A stretch of DNA of 64,000 nt from Demequina sediminis (lineage in GTDB: Bacteria; Actinomycetota; Actinomycetes; Actinomycetales; Demequinaceae): positions 1,178,001 to 1,242,000 of the forward strand of contig NZ_AP027736.1 of NCBI RefSeq assembly GCF_030296675.1. The letters are read 5' to 3'. Positions 46,849 to 57,400 of the stretch are shown one piece after another. The notes beneath the pieces were generated by a model. The model made no database searches, was not told the origin of the DNA, and saw nothing but the letters and a program-made list of their open reading frames with translations. The number at the start of each line of letters is the position of its first letter. The first letter of the stretch is position 1. Made by a program: the position numbers and the translations under genes.

Positions 46849-48081
46849 ATGAGTCGGAGCGAGGGCGGCGGGCGCAGCGCGCTGGAGCGCATGCAACGCA
46901 CCACGTACTTCGCCACGGGCCTGGCCGCCGCGCTCTTCACCGTGCTGTTGTCGCCGGGGCCCAACGGCGCTCTCGCGCAGATGGACCAGCTCCGGGCTCC
47001 GTTCGGGCTGTACACGGTCGTGGTGGGCGCGGCCATTCCGGCGAGTTACGCGGTGCTCGCCTTCGTGGTGAGCATACGGACGATGCGCGTGCTGGTGACC
47101 GCATGCGCCGCCGGCTTCGTACTCGCGCAGCTGCTGTGGATTCCGGCGATGACGGGCGAGGTGCTCGCCGACGGCGCGGCGCCCTGGCTGCAGGGGTACG
47201 GCGCGATTCACGCGACCATGCTCGCTGTCGCGTGGAACCGGCCAGCGGTGTGGGTCTTTCCGGTGATGCAGTGGCCGCTGGTCGCGACGGTCGAGTACCT
47301 CGCGAGCGGGGGCAACCTCGAGCAGTCGGTGCTTGACGGGATGGGCGCGATGGTGACGTCCCTGGTGCTTGCCGGCGCGGGCGCCGGGGTCGTGACGGCG
47401 GCGGCGCGCCAGGACCTGGAGGCCGAGCGGGCGCGCGCGCAGGCGGCGCACGAGGCCTCGCTGCGCACCGGCGAGCGCGAGCAGGCGCGCATCAACGCGC
47501 TGGTGCACGACGACATCATGTCGGTGCTGCTCGCGGCGGTGCGCACGCCGGTGTCGGCCGGTGCGGCTGCCGGGTCGCTGGCTCCCTCGCCCGCGGTGTC
47601 GGAGCAGGCACGTAAGGCGCTCTCGGCGGTGGCCGCGATCCGCGGCTCGCGCTCGCGCGAGGCGCCCTATCCCCCGCACGAGCTCGAGGCGGTGCTGCGC
47701 GTCACGGCCAACGAGGTGTCCGAGGACATCGTGATGAGCTCCCGCGTCTCCACCGATGCCCCGGTTCCGGCCGCCGTGGTGGCCGCCCTCGCGGAGGCGA
47801 CGGGTGAGGCGCTGCGCAACAGTGTGATTCATGCGGGTGGGCCAGATGACGCCGTGGTGCGGTCTTTGGATGTCGCGATCCGCGACGGCGAGGTGTGGGT
47901 GAGCGTGAGCGATGACGGCCGCGGCTTCACGCCCAAGACGGTGCCCGCGCGCAGGCTCGGGCTCGCGGTGAGCATTCACGGTCGGATGAACGCGCTGCCG
48001 GGTGGCGGCGCGCGGGTGACCTCGGCTCCGGGGGCGGGCACCACCGTTGAGTTGTGGTGGCGTGCGGAGGACGGGCGATGA
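46849..48081 (+). CDS. Membrane sensor histidine kinase, NarL/DesK-like type
   Basis: 410 residues. Five or six membrane segments up to about residue 185, a short coiled coil (ARQDLEAERARAQAAHEASLRTGEREQARINALVHDD), the likely phospho-acceptor H in ALVHDDIMSVLLAAV, and an HATPase domain with EATGEALRNSVIHAGG (N-box) and VSDDGRGF (G-box). No response regulator is present in the window. The stop overlaps the start of the next, kinase-like gene, so the two proteins probably work as a pair. Confidence 0.8.
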   Translation: MSRSEGGGRSALERMQRTTYFATGLAAALFTVLLSPGPNGALAQMDQLRAPFGLYTVVVGAAIPASYAVLAFVVSIRTMRVLVTACAAGFVLAQLLWIPAMTGEVLADGAAPWLQGYGAIHATMLAVAWNRPAVWVFPVMQWPLVATVEYLASGGNLEQSVLDGMGAMVTSLVLAGAGAGVVTAAARQDLEAERARAQAAHEASLRTGEREQARINALVHDDIMSVLLAAVRTPVSAGAAAGSLAPSPAVSEQARKALSAVAAIRGSRSREAPYPPHELEAVLRVTANEVSEDIVMSSRVSTDAPVPAAVVAALAEATGEALRNSVIHAGGPDDAVVRSLDVAIRDGEVWVSVSDDGRGFTPKTVPARRLGLAVSIHGRMNALPGGGARVTSAPGAGTTVELWWRAEDGR

Positions 48082-49168
48082 GTCTGAGCGGGTCGGGAGC
48101 GGCCGATGCTCGGGGGCCGGGGTGCGCGGCGCCGGGGTTCGCGGCACCGCCGAGCGCGCGACCGGCGCGGACATCAGCGAACTGCTGGGCCTGCACACGC
48201 GCGGCGCTCGGCTGATCCTCGCCGTGTACGTCGCGTCGAATCTCGCGTTCGCCGCCAGCACCGCGTACGTGCTCGACCATCCGTGGGCATCGTTCCTGGC
48301 GGTGGGGCTGGTCACCGTGGGCGGCATCGTGGTGACGCGGCCACAGCCGGACCCGTTCGCGCTCCGGCTCACGCTCGTGGTGCTCGCGATCGTGGTCGTG
48401 TCCTCCCTGCTGGTCTCGTACGCGCTGCCCGACGAGGGCACGCTGGGCCGCGCGACGTGGCACCTGGGGGCGAACACCTGGTTGCTGTGGTTCCTCATCC
48501 TGCGGCGGCGGATTCTCCTGGCGTGGTGCGGTGGGATCGGGATGCTCGCGGTGACGGTCGTGTGGGCGGCGGTCGCGGGGCGCGGCGCCCTCGCGGGGCT
48601 GCTGCTCGCGAGCCCGCAGGTGCTGCTGCTTGCGATCGCGACGCTGTTCGGCAGCGCGCTGAGGAGGTCGGCGGCACGGATCAACGCGCTCGCACAGCGC
48701 TCGGTGGACGCCGCGGCGGCGGCGGGCGCGGTGGAGGCGGCACGCCGCATTCAGGACCAGCGGGCCGACGAGCTCGCGGAGGTCGCCGTGCCCGCCCTCA
48801 CCGCGATCGCGTCGGGCGAGCCGCTGACGGAGGCGATGCGCCGGGACATCGTGCACGTCGAGGCGCAGTTGCGGGACTCCGTGAGGGGGCGCGCGCTGGC
48901 CATGCCGCCGATCGTCGAGGCGGCGAAGCGGGCGCGCGAACGTGGAGTAAACGTCACGCTGCTCGACGACCGCGGCGCGGCGCTGTCCGGGGCACAGATG
49001 CTCACGATCATGGGCGCCACGCAGCGCGCGCTCGACGCTGCGCGGGGCGGCACGGTGACGGTGCGGCTGCTGCCGGTGGGACGCGACGACCTCCTGACGA
49101 TCGTCGCGCAAGACGAGGAGTCGACCGAGCGCGTCGCGGTGCCCGCGGCTGCGGTGGGTGGCGAGTAG
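48078..49168 (+). CDS. Membrane protein resembling a degenerate sensor kinase (apparent frameshift near start)
   Basis: About 363 residues. Five or six membrane segments ([82 protein letters not shown]), then a helical segment and an alpha/beta domain where the kinase H-box and N/G-boxes are not recognisable. Architecture and length parallel the upstream kinase, so this may be a pseudokinase partner. ATG 48078 overlaps the previous stop, but the coherent frame ([19 protein letters not shown]) starts only after a one-base shift in the GC-rich stretch 48100-48170. Confidence 0.6.
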
Positions 49169-49228
49169 GCGCTGGCGGGTGGCCGGTCGCGGTCACCGTC
49201 GCGGTCGCGGCCACCGGCGCGGGGCCGC

Positions 49229-50389
49229 TCACCCGGCCGCCGTCTTCATCCTCCCCAGCGCCGCGGCCTCCTCGGTGATGTCGATTCCCACGGGACACCA
49301 CGCGATGCATCGGCCGCAGCCCACGCAGCCGAGCATTCCGAACTGGTCCTCCCACGTCGCGAGTTTGTGCGTGATCCACTGCCGGTAGCGCGCCTTCACG
49401 TCCGCACGGAGGGGGCCGCCGTGGATGTAGCTGAAGTTCTCCGAGAAGCACGAGTCCCACACGCGGTGCCGCTCACCCGAGGTGCCGGCGAGGTCGCTCG
49501 TGTCCTCAACCGTGGTGCAGAAGCACGTGGGACACACGAGGGTGCAGTTGGTGCACGCCAGGCAACGGCTCGCGACGTCCTCCCAGCGCGGGCTCTCGGC
49601 TGAGGCGATCAGGACGTCGTGGATGGTCGCGGTGTCGATGGCGCGGCTCTGGCGGGCGGCCGCGGCGTCCGTGACGGCGATCGCGTCCGCCCTGTCCGGT
49701 TCCGTGCCCTCGCGCGCGGCGATCGCGTCCGCCACCTCGCGACCCCGCTCCGTACCGATCTCCACGATGAACCGGTGCCGCTCCGGCATGCCCGGATCGA
49801 CCTCGGTGAGGAGGAGGTCGTATGCGGCCTCGCCGGTTTCGTTGGTTGTCGCGGCCGGGCGGGGGCCGGTGCCCATCGAGGCGCAGAAGCATGTCGCGGC
49901 CGGCTCGCCGCACGCGACCGCGACCGTGAAGGTGCCTTCGCGACGCGAGACATAGTGCGCATCGGTGAACCGGCGGTTGGCCAGGACGCGATCATGGACC
50001 TCAACGGCGCGCAGGTCGCAACTGCGCACGCCGAGGAGTGCGACGGGTTGCTGATCCGGGGCGTCGCGCTCGACTGTGAAGTGGCCGCCGTCTGCGGCGT
50101 CACGCCGTCCCCGCCAGATCACCTCCTCCGCCGGGAAAAACACGGGCTTGGTGGACTGCGCAGGGTCAGCGAAGCCGAAGTACGCGCCGTCGTCCCGCTG
50201 TCGCAGCCGATAGCGGCCGGGCTCCTGTTCGTCGCCGACACCCCGCGGCAGGTCCGCGGCCGCGGCAATGTCCGCCGTGACGATCGCATCGCCGCGGACG
50301 GTCGGCCCGACCAGGCGGTAGCCGCGGTTCTGCAGCTCGACGATGAGTGCGTCGAGGCCGGACGGTTCGAGGATCCTGATGGCATCCAT
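49229..50389 (-). CDS. 4Fe-4S dicluster protein, hydrogenase/sulfhydrogenase beta-subunit-like (HydB/HyhB)
   Basis: 386 residues. The first part matches the beta subunit of group 3 NADP-linked hydrogenases ([47 protein letters not shown]). The C-terminal part carries two ferredoxin clusters: [16 protein letters not shown] and [16 protein letters not shown]. In complete operons it is followed by FAD/NAD, small and large hydrogenase subunits. Here the next sequence is the sensor-kinase pair on the other strand, so this subunit is an orphan. Start ATG 50389 has GGAGG upstream. An IS3 element lies about 85 bases upstream. Confidence 0.8.
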   Translation of the reverse strand: MDAIRILEPSGLDALIVELQNRGYRLVGPTVRGDAIVTADIAAAADLPRGVGDEQEPGRYRLRQRDDGAYFGFADPAQSTKPVFFPAEEVIWRGRRDAADGGHFTVERDAPDQQPVALLGVRSCDLRAVEVHDRVLANRRFTDAHYVSRREGTFTVAVACGEPAATCFCASMGTGPRPAATTNETGEAAYDLLLTEVDPGMPERHRFIVEIGTERGREVADAIAAREGTEPDRADAIAVTDAAAARQSRAIDTATIHDVLIASAESPRWEDVASRCLACTNCTLVCPTCFCTTVEDTSDLAGTSGERHRVWDSCFSENFSYIHGGPLRADVKARYRQWITHKLATWEDQFGMLGCVGCGRCIAWCPVGIDITEEAAALGRMKTAAG

Positions 50390-50435
50390 GACACGCCTCC
50401 GCATTCGACGGAATGCCGGGATCTGGTGCGCGTCA

Positions 50436-50451
50436 GGGACCTTGGTCCGGG
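50436..50451. promoter_or_regulatory. DosR-like box B before the 4Fe-4S hydrogenase subunit gene
   Basis: GGGACCTTGGTCCGGG, containing the inverted repeat GGACC-TT-GGTCC, is close to the DosR/DevR dormancy box. It lies 47 bases before ATG 50389. The sequence from the box to the ATG aligns with that before the truncated protease (46724), including identical CATGACACGCCTCC next to the start. Hypoxia-controlled hydrogenases are known DosR targets in mycobacteria. Confidence 0.55.
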
Positions 50452-50501
50452 ACGATGTGGGCTGCTTCGCTGATTTCGGACAGCGGAGTTGGTGGTTTCT
50501 C

Positions 50502-51395
50502 TTACGCTGCCAGGGCTGGCTGTCGGTAACTGTAGTGGACCTCGTCGGGGCGCTGGTAGCCGAGTGCGGAGTGGCGTCGGCGGCTGTTGTAGAACCCCTC
50601 GATGTAGGCGATGACGTCGCGTCGTGCGTGTGCTTTCGTCGGGTAGACGGTGCGATGAACGCGTTCGTTCTTCAACGCTGAGAAGAACGACTCGGCCATC
50701 GCGTTATCCCAGCACACGCCTGTGCGTCCCATCGAGGAACGCATGCCCAGGTCCTTGACCAACGTCCGGTATGCGGTCGAGGTGTAGACGCTGCCGCGGT
50801 CCGAGTGGAAGATCGCGTCTGGCTCGACTCGTGTGGTCTGGGCGGCGTTGCGTAGTGCGTGTTCGACGAGCTCGGTACGCATGTGATCGGCGATCGACCA
50901 CCCGACGACCTTCTTCGAGTAGCAGTCGATGACCGTGGCCAGATAGATGAAGCCCTGCCAGGTATGGATGTAGGTGATATCACCGACGAACTTTTGCCCA
51001 GGACCATCGGCAGTGAAGTCCCGCTTCACCAGATCGGGCATGAGCGCGGCCGCTTCCGCGTCCGCCTCGGTCGTGACCCGGAATGGACGGGGCTGGCAGG
51101 GCACCAGGTGCTCGTGGCGCATGATCTGACGCACCAACTCCGGCGAGCACTGCACACCCTCGGCGACGAGGTCAGCGTGAATACGCCGATACCCGTAGGT
51201 GCCATCAGAGGCCGCGAAGAAGTGATGCACCCGCCCGGTGAGCAATTCCCGGCGCGCAGCGGTCGCCGACTGGGGACGCCCCAGCCAGTCGTAGAACCCC
51301 GACGTCGACACCGCCAACCACCGGCACATCTTCCACACCGGGTCCGTCGTAGTCGGGTCGTTCCTGAGGGAATCGATGTACTCGTACTTGCCCAC
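50502..51395 (-). CDS. IS3-family transposase OrfB (DDE integrase domain)
   Basis: 297 residues. An N-terminal HTH_21-like part (YGYRRIHADLVAEGVQCSPELVRQIM) precedes the rve catalytic core, with D in FVGDITYIHTW, D in IFHSDRGSVYTS and E in NAMAESFFSALKNE. Complete. The GTG start overlaps the orfA stop by one base; OrfAB is probably made by -1 frameshifting at A6G in orfA (plus-strand T6 run 51428-51433), with the -1 frame open throughout the overlap. Confidence 0.95.
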   Translation of the reverse strand: MGKYEYIDSLRNDPTTTDPVWKMCRWLAVSTSGFYDWLGRPQSATAARRELLTGRVHHFFAASDGTYGYRRIHADLVAEGVQCSPELVRQIMRHEHLVPCQPRPFRVTTEADAEAAALMPDLVKRDFTADGPGQKFVGDITYIHTWQGFIYLATVIDCYSKKVVGWSIADHMRTELVEHALRNAAQTTRVEPDAIFHSDRGSVYTSTAYRTLVKDLGMRSSMGRTGVCWDNAMAESFFSALKNERVHRTVYPTKAHARRDVIAYIEGFYNSRRRHSALGYQRPDEVHYSYRQPALAA

Positions 51396-51685
51396 TACCG
51401 CTGTTCCCTCGCGAAGTAGGCGGTGGCTTTTTTCAAGAACGCGGTCTCCGCCCGAAGCTCCTGATTCTCACGCTCGAGTTCCTTCAGCCGTGCCCTCTCG
51501 GACACCGTCAACTCGGTCTCGGCTCCCCCGTGCGTGTCGCGGTACTTCACCAGCCAGTTACGCAACGTCTCGGGACCCACACCGTACGCCTCAGCGACTT
51601 CCCGGATCGGCTTCGAGGTCGAGATCACCTCCTGGCACAACTCGTCCTTGAACTCCTGGCTGAAACGCCGTCGTGATGCAGTCAT
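51395..51685 (-). CDS. IS3-family transposase OrfA
   Basis: 96 residues: helix-turn-helix (FSQEFKDELCQEVISTSKPIREVAEAYGVGPETLRNWLVKYRD) and a leucine-zipper-like helix (LKELERENQELRAETAFLKKATAYF). The AAAAAAG heptamer within FLKKA is a typical slippery site for production of the OrfAB fusion. Intact. Confidence 0.95.
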   Translation of the reverse strand: MTASRRRFSQEFKDELCQEVISTSKPIREVAEAYGVGPETLRNWLVKYRDTHGGAETELTVSERARLKELERENQELRAETAFLKKATAYFAREQR

Positions 51686-51871
51686 CCTGCAGATCTCTCT
51701 TTCAGTAGCACCCTCAGTTTAAGAGGGCCCACCGTCCGAAATCCCTAGGCCGCCCAATGCCCTTGCCGGCTTCGTCCGATGCCGCGGCCTCGTGCGGCAC
51801 GGGGCGGGTGTTGCCGTCTCATGCGGCGGTCTTGTGTGGCGCGGCGCGCCGCGGGGCGGCCCGGGGCGTGG

Positions 51872-53233
51872 TCATGCGGCTTGTGGTTGTGCTTGGGGTG
51901 GGTGGATCTCGAGTGCGTGTTTGCCTCCCTGGATGGGGGTGCGGGTGGGGTCGACCGATGCTGGTGGGATGAACCACACTTCGGTGGCCGACGTGCGGAC
52001 GGTCCAGCCGTCGTCGTGGAGTCGATGGTGGCAGCGGGTACACAGCATCAGCCCGTCGCGCAGGTTGGTTTCACCGTGGTCGCGGTCCCATTCGTTGACG
52101 TGGTGTGCGTCGCACCACGCCGCCGGGGCGTGACAGAAGGCGCATCCCCCGTCGCGTTCGATCAGTGCGAGGCGTTGCGCAGGCGTGAAGAACCGCACCG
52201 CGCGGCCCAGATCCATGGGTAGCGAGTCGCCGCCGCACACCATCGGCAGGATCTGGGCGTCCACCGCCATCAGCCTCAACTGCTTCGCGGTCAGGGGTGT
52301 CGCCATCGAGTCACAGTCCCCTACCCCCAGCCCGGTCCGTAGTGCCTCTTCCGACACGCGCACCACCACGGTCGTCGATGCCGCCGTGCCGGGCTGGGTG
52401 CAGCGCAGGCCGTGCCTGGCCAAGTCCGCCAGGGCGTCAACACGCATCCAACCGGCCTCCCGCGGATCACGCGACGTGTCACCGGCATCGCGCTTGTGGG
52501 CGAACCCTGCCCGTACCCGGGCATCCAGGAACGCGATCAACGGCGCCGCGCAGACAGGATCAAGGAGCCCGTTGACGGCGACCATCCCATCCACGGTCTC
52601 CTTGAAATGCAGAAACCTGGCTTCGTGGACGCGTTGTTCACGCTCGAGCGTGTGATCCGCATCCCACGAGGCAAGAACCTGGCGACCGGCGTGACGCAGA
52701 TCCTCCAGCGACACCTTCCTCGCCTTCACGACCAGCGCCTGCTCCACCTCGGCGCGTTCACCGTCACGTCCCTCACCGGAACACTGGGCAAGGACCTCAC
52801 TGACCAGTGCCGCCTTCGCCGCCGACACCTCACCCGCCGCGAACGCGTCAGCCACCACCGCACCCCGCGAGCGAGCACCGTCACCGTCACCGTCAGCATT
52901 GAGCAGCGTCCCGGCGGCGATCAGATCACGCGCCCCACCCCGCGTCCCACCCATCCCCGCAGCCACCATCGCCACCGCATTACGAAACCCCTGCTTACGG
53001 GCCAGGCCGCCGCCGACCTCGGGAGAAGACCTCCGCGCCACCTCCCCCGCCACCATCGCGACCGGCACCTCCACCACACGAGCCAGACGCGCCACCGTGC
53101 CCTGCAGAGACACCACCTCCGCATCCGACAACGAGCCCAACTCCCGCCCCTCAAACACGCGCAACCCAGCCACAGCATCGGCCACATCGGCGGCCACGGC
53201 AGCGAGGGAAAGTTCCATAAGAACAGTCAACAC
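51872..53233 (-). CDS. HNH endonuclease-signature protein with DUF222 domain
   Basis: 453 residues of the 13E12/DUF222 type widespread in actinobacteria. A long helical DUF222 region (about 20-320, with VRHAGRQVL-like and MVAVNGLLDPVCAAPLIAFLDARV elements) precedes a C-terminal HNH module with zinc cysteines: CAFCHAPAAWCDAHHVNEWDRDHGETNLRDGLMLCTRCHHRLH. These genes are often mobile or multicopy; their cellular role is not established. It lies between the IS3 element and the Wadjet operon. Confidence 0.9.
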   Translation of the reverse strand: MLTVLMELSLAAVAADVADAVAGLRVFEGRELGSLSDAEVVSLQGTVARLARVVEVPVAMVAGEVARRSSPEVGGGLARKQGFRNAVAMVAAGMGGTRGGARDLIAAGTLLNADGDGDGARSRGAVVADAFAAGEVSAAKAALVSEVLAQCSGEGRDGERAEVEQALVVKARKVSLEDLRHAGRQVLASWDADHTLEREQRVHEARFLHFKETVDGMVAVNGLLDPVCAAPLIAFLDARVRAGFAHKRDAGDTSRDPREAGWMRVDALADLARHGLRCTQPGTAASTTVVVRVSEEALRTGLGVGDCDSMATPLTAKQLRLMAVDAQILPMVCGGDSLPMDLGRAVRFFTPAQRLALIERDGGCAFCHAPAAWCDAHHVNEWDRDHGETNLRDGLMLCTRCHHRLHDDGWTVRTSATEVWFIPPASVDPTRTPIQGGKHALEIHPPQAQPQAA

Positions 53234-53301
53234 ACAGGGTCAGACAATCACGACAAAACGGACGCCGCCCCGCGCAAAGTCACAGAAATAGCAGGCAGAA
53301 C

Positions 53302-54480
53302 TCAATCCACAAGCGCGGAAACGGCAGCCCGCAGCGTGGCGAGCGCCACGTCCCACGGGATCCGCTCCTGCTCGAGCCGCACCCCACCGTGGCGCCGCAA
53401 CTCCGCGAGCGTGGAAAGTTCGGCCCCGCTGAGCAACCCCAGCTCGCCCGTGAAGGGCACCGGCTCGCGCACCCACAGGTCGCGGTACGCCACAAGCGTC
53501 GAGGTGTCCATCAACAGCGACGCGGCCTCGAGCCCCGCCGCACGTGCCCGGTTGAGAATCGCGAACCCCTGCGAGTCCAGGTCCCCCCAATAGAGCACCC
53601 GCGCACGCCGGAGCCACGGAATCGCGGCAAGAGCGTCGACTGCGTAGCCCGCTCCGTGAAACGCGATCACCCCGTCAAGATCGGGAAGCTCGAGCAGCGT
53701 CTCGAGATTCTCCGTCACTAGAACCACGCGCGGCGCCACCTCGAGCCCAGCCACCTCCCCCACCGGAGCGGTCACGTCGCGCAGTCCGCCCACCGCGAGC
53801 GCGGGATCGAGCACGCGCAGGCGCACCAGCACCGGCGCGCCCAGCAACCCCAGCCCAGACCTGCCCGTCACCGCCGATACCAGCCCCGTCACCATGCCTC
53901 GATGACGCTCCAGCCACTTCGTGTCGATCCCGCGAATGGGCAGCGACCGCACGCGACGCCCGGACACCGGATTCTCTGCGAGCCACATGACCACGTCGGC
54001 CAGCACCGCAAAGTCCGCCGCGGGCAAGAGTGCAACGGAACCCGCATGCCGGCGCAGCGCCGTCTCGACCGCCGCAGAGTCGTCGGCCAGCGGCATCAAC
54101 GACGCCCGCAGATCCACGCATCGCGACCGCATCACCGCCCACTCGTCCCCCACCGCCTGCCGGGCACGCGACGCGACCAAGACCACAGCATCGGCCCCCT
54201 CGACGCGCACGCGCACGGGAACTTCCTGCGCGCCCACGCGCGCCCAGTTCCGCACGCCCCACTCCACGGACACGGGCCACTCCACATCGGCCGTCCGCCA
54301 CCGCGCGACCCACGCGCGGGCTGCCTCGAGGTCGTCCAGCGCCGCACGTTCCGTTGGCGGGCGCAGTGGCAGCTCGAGCACCGGCCACGGCGCGGCCGCC
54401 GCCGCCCAGCCCCGCGCCTCGCGCGCATAGAGGGACGATGCCCGGGTCGCGACATCAAGAGGCGTCACGGGGGCGCTCAC
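53302..54480 (-). CDS. jetD: Wadjet anti-plasmid nuclease JetD
   Basis: 392 residues: an N-terminal DUF3322-like arm and winged-helix part followed by a C-terminal DUF2220/Toprim-like nuclease domain with LVTENLETLLELPD and VLYWGDLDSQGFAILNRAR, supplying the acidic metal ligands. JetD cleaves circular DNA that the JetABC SMC-like complex has extruded. The GTG start overlaps the jetC stop (GTGA). Last gene of the operon. One antisense 11-mer copy lies near its start (54432-54442). Confidence 0.93.
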   Translation of the reverse strand: MSAPVTPLDVATRASSLYAREARGWAAAAAPWPVLELPLRPPTERAALDDLEAARAWVARWRTADVEWPVSVEWGVRNWARVGAQEVPVRVRVEGADAVVLVASRARQAVGDEWAVMRSRCVDLRASLMPLADDSAAVETALRRHAGSVALLPAADFAVLADVVMWLAENPVSGRRVRSLPIRGIDTKWLERHRGMVTGLVSAVTGRSGLGLLGAPVLVRLRVLDPALAVGGLRDVTAPVGEVAGLEVAPRVVLVTENLETLLELPDLDGVIAFHGAGYAVDALAAIPWLRRARVLYWGDLDSQGFAILNRARAAGLEAASLLMDTSTLVAYRDLWVREPVPFTGELGLLSGAELSTLAELRRHGGVRLEQERIPWDVALATLRAAVSALVD

Positions 54481-57400
54481 TCCCCCTCCGTTTCGAACCG
54501 CACGTGCGCCATGCTCGAGGCCCGGCGCGACGGATTCGACACCGACGTCACGGCCCCCAGATAGGGCTCAAGCGTCTGCAGCAGCTTCTGGGGCGTCGCG
54601 AGGACCATGTGGAAGCCGAACTCGACGAAGATGTCCATGGCCATGCGCGTGTAGGTGGAGTCGGACTTGTCGAAGGCCTCGTCGAGGACGATGGTCCCGT
54701 AGCGCGGCACCGACTCGTCCTCGGACGCGAGCTGATACCTCAGGGCCGCTGCCAGGCAGAACACCACGAGCCGCTGACGTTGCCCGCCCGACAGTCCCGC
54801 GGAGGAGTCATGGACCGACCTCACCGTGCCGTCCGCCTCGAGCTCCCGCGCCAGGAACGTCACGTGCTCGCGGGTGTCGAGCACCCTGGCGCGCCACGCG
54901 CGATCGGCGGACTGCGAGGACCCGAGCCGAGTCATCACCCGCTGCAGGACTGCAAAGCGCTTCTCGGCGGAAGCGAGTGTCTCCTCCGCCCACGTCCCGT
55001 CGACCACCGCACGAAGGTCCGCGAGGAAGTCCTCCACTTCGCCCGTGCGGCGTGTCTTGACCCTGATCTCGAGGTGGCTGCCCGCATCGAACGGCGACCG
55101 CAGCAGCGACGCATTGACGGGTTCGACGCGCTCCTCGACACGGCGGGGCGCGCCCAGGATCTCGTCCCGCAGGTGGATGAGCGTGTCGCGCGAACGCTCC
55201 CGCAGCAGCCGTTGGAAGTTGCCCTCGTGGTCGGGAAGACCCCGCGCGACAATCCCGTCGAGCAACGCTGAGAAGCCCGCGCGGTCCGCGATGTCGGCGG
55301 CAAGGTCGGCCCCTGTGCGGGCCAGGTCGCTTTGTAGGTGGCTGCCTGTGCGACAAACCGCGACTCGGCGGCGCGCACCCTGCCCTGGGCCTCCTTCACC
55401 TCGCGCGCCAAGGCCGCGCCCACCTCATTCGCCGTGCGGTCAATCGTGTCGATCGAGCGTGATCGCCGCACCGCCGCGAACCGGGCGTCCACCGCCGCGG
55501 CGTCGCCGGGGTCGAGAGCATCGACCTCGGCGACGGTCGCAAGGATGTGGGCGTAGCGGTCGCGCTCGCTCTCCGCGCGCAGGTGCGCGGTCTCGGCGGC
55601 ACGCGCGACCACCAGAAGCTCCTCGTAGGAGGCCTGCGCCTCGCGCTCATGCTGCAACGCTCGGTCGAGGTCGCTGTCGGGCCTCACGAGAGTCTCGAGC
55701 TCGCGGCGCAACGCCTCGACCGCGCGTCGCGCCTGGTCAGCATCGAGGCGCGAGTACTCCATGGCGGCCACGTCCTCGAGGGTGCGGCGGCGCTCGAGCA
55801 CCACCTGACGGGCCCGGTCCGCGGAGGCGACCGCCGCCTCGCGCGCGGCCAGCTCGCGGCGCGCGGCGCCCAGACGCTCCTGCAGCACCTCGACCTTGGC
55901 GTCGTTGGAGCCGCCCAGCACCCACGTCGCACGGTCATCCACGGCGTGGCGGTCGTTCTTCTCGTAGCGATGCGAGGAACGCTTGTAGAGCCCGGCGCGC
56001 GTCACGCCGCGCGCGACGGCAGCGAGCCCGTCGGGCCCGTCGACGCATGCGACGTCGAAATCCCGACCGATGCGCCGATTGAGGTAGGCCGCATAGGGAC
56101 CGTCCGCGACGGTCACCTTGTGCACCAGCGAGGAGGGATCGGACACCCGGGGCGGGGCCTCCACCTCGAGCGGGACCTCCTCGAGGACCAGGCGCACGCC
56201 CAGGTGCCTGCCGTCGACCAGGCGGCGCACCGCGCTCATCATGTCGGCCCGCACCAGGAGCGCGGTGGACAGCGGCGCCAGCACCCGCTCGATGGCGCCC
56301 CTCCATTCCCGATGCTCGTCGCGCACGTCGATGAGCTCGCCCGCGAACGGCAGCGAGCCCTCCGGCACCCCGACCTCGCCCGCGATCCATTCGCGCACCC
56401 GCAAGAGTCCGGCGTCGAGGTTGGAGCGGCGGTGCCTCAGCGCGTCCAGCTCCGTGACCAGATGGTCGACGGCACGCCGCGCGGCGGAGTGTGCGTCGTG
56501 AAGTCCGTACTCGATGGCCGAGGGCGGCGGCTCCTCCAGCTCGCGCCGCGCGGCCACGACAAGTTCGGAGAACTCGGCCGCCGAGCCGGGCACATCGATC
56601 CCCGACGCGCGCAGCCGCGCCGCAAAACGCTCGTGCTCCGCCGCGACCTCTCCCACCCGCCGCGACGCATCCTCGATGCGCGCGCGCAACTGGGTGGCCT
56701 CAGTGCCGCCCATCCGCGCCGCCGCTATGCGCGCGGCATCCCACGCGCCGTGCGCCTCGCTCGCGGTCGCACGGGTGCGCTCCACGTCCTGGGCGGTGGT
56801 CGCGAAGGCCACCTCGGCATCGTGCAGCGCCTGCTCCGCCAGATCCCGCTTGACCTGGTCCGCGTAGCGCTGGACCAGCTCACCCAGCCGCTCAGCCTCG
56901 ACCACCGTCGCGGAGGCCTCGGCGAAGTCACCGGCTGCATCCACCGCGACCCGCAGGTGATCGGCCTGGCGGCGCAGGTCCACCACGTGTTCGTAGGCCT
57001 CGCGCAGCTCACCGAACTGCTCGACGGCGTTGTCCGCACGCTCGAACGTGCGCGGCAGGTCGAGCATGAACTGGCGGAACAGCGTGTCGAGGGTGCCCAG
57101 GTTCTTGGCGGCCTGGGTCTTGTGGAGCAACTTGAGTGCGTTGTCGCTGGAAATGCCCAGTAGCGTCCGCATTCTCGCGTAGAACCCGCCGTGGGAGCCC
57201 CTGACGTCACCACCACGGGACTGAGCGCAGCCTTCAGCTGGCGCACCTCGAGGCCGCGAGCCGCGTAATCCCTGAAGTCGAGCAGTCCCTCGCGCCCGCG
57301 CGTGATCACGCACGCATCGCTGACCGCCTTCTTGTCGGTGCCCGTGCCGCGCGCGTGGAACAGTCGCACGAGCGTGACCGGCTCCGACTCCAGGTCCTCG

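Larger units (their letters stand above)
50473..51742 (-). mobile_element. IS3-family insertion sequence
   Basis: About 1.27 kb bounded by inverted ends: ATTTCGGAC followed by AGCGG on the left, and GTCCGAAAT (with ACC before it) on the right. It contains orfA and orfB in the usual overlapping arrangement, read on the minus strand. No convincing target duplication is visible next to the ends I chose. It sits just upstream of the hydrogenase-subunit promoter and may have separated it from its natural upstream DNA. Confidence 0.88.

Noticed and set aside
50473..51742. Target-site duplication flanking the IS3 element
   Set aside because: The 3-4 bases on either side (GCT or TGA on the left, CCT or TCC on the right) do not match for any plausible choice of ends.
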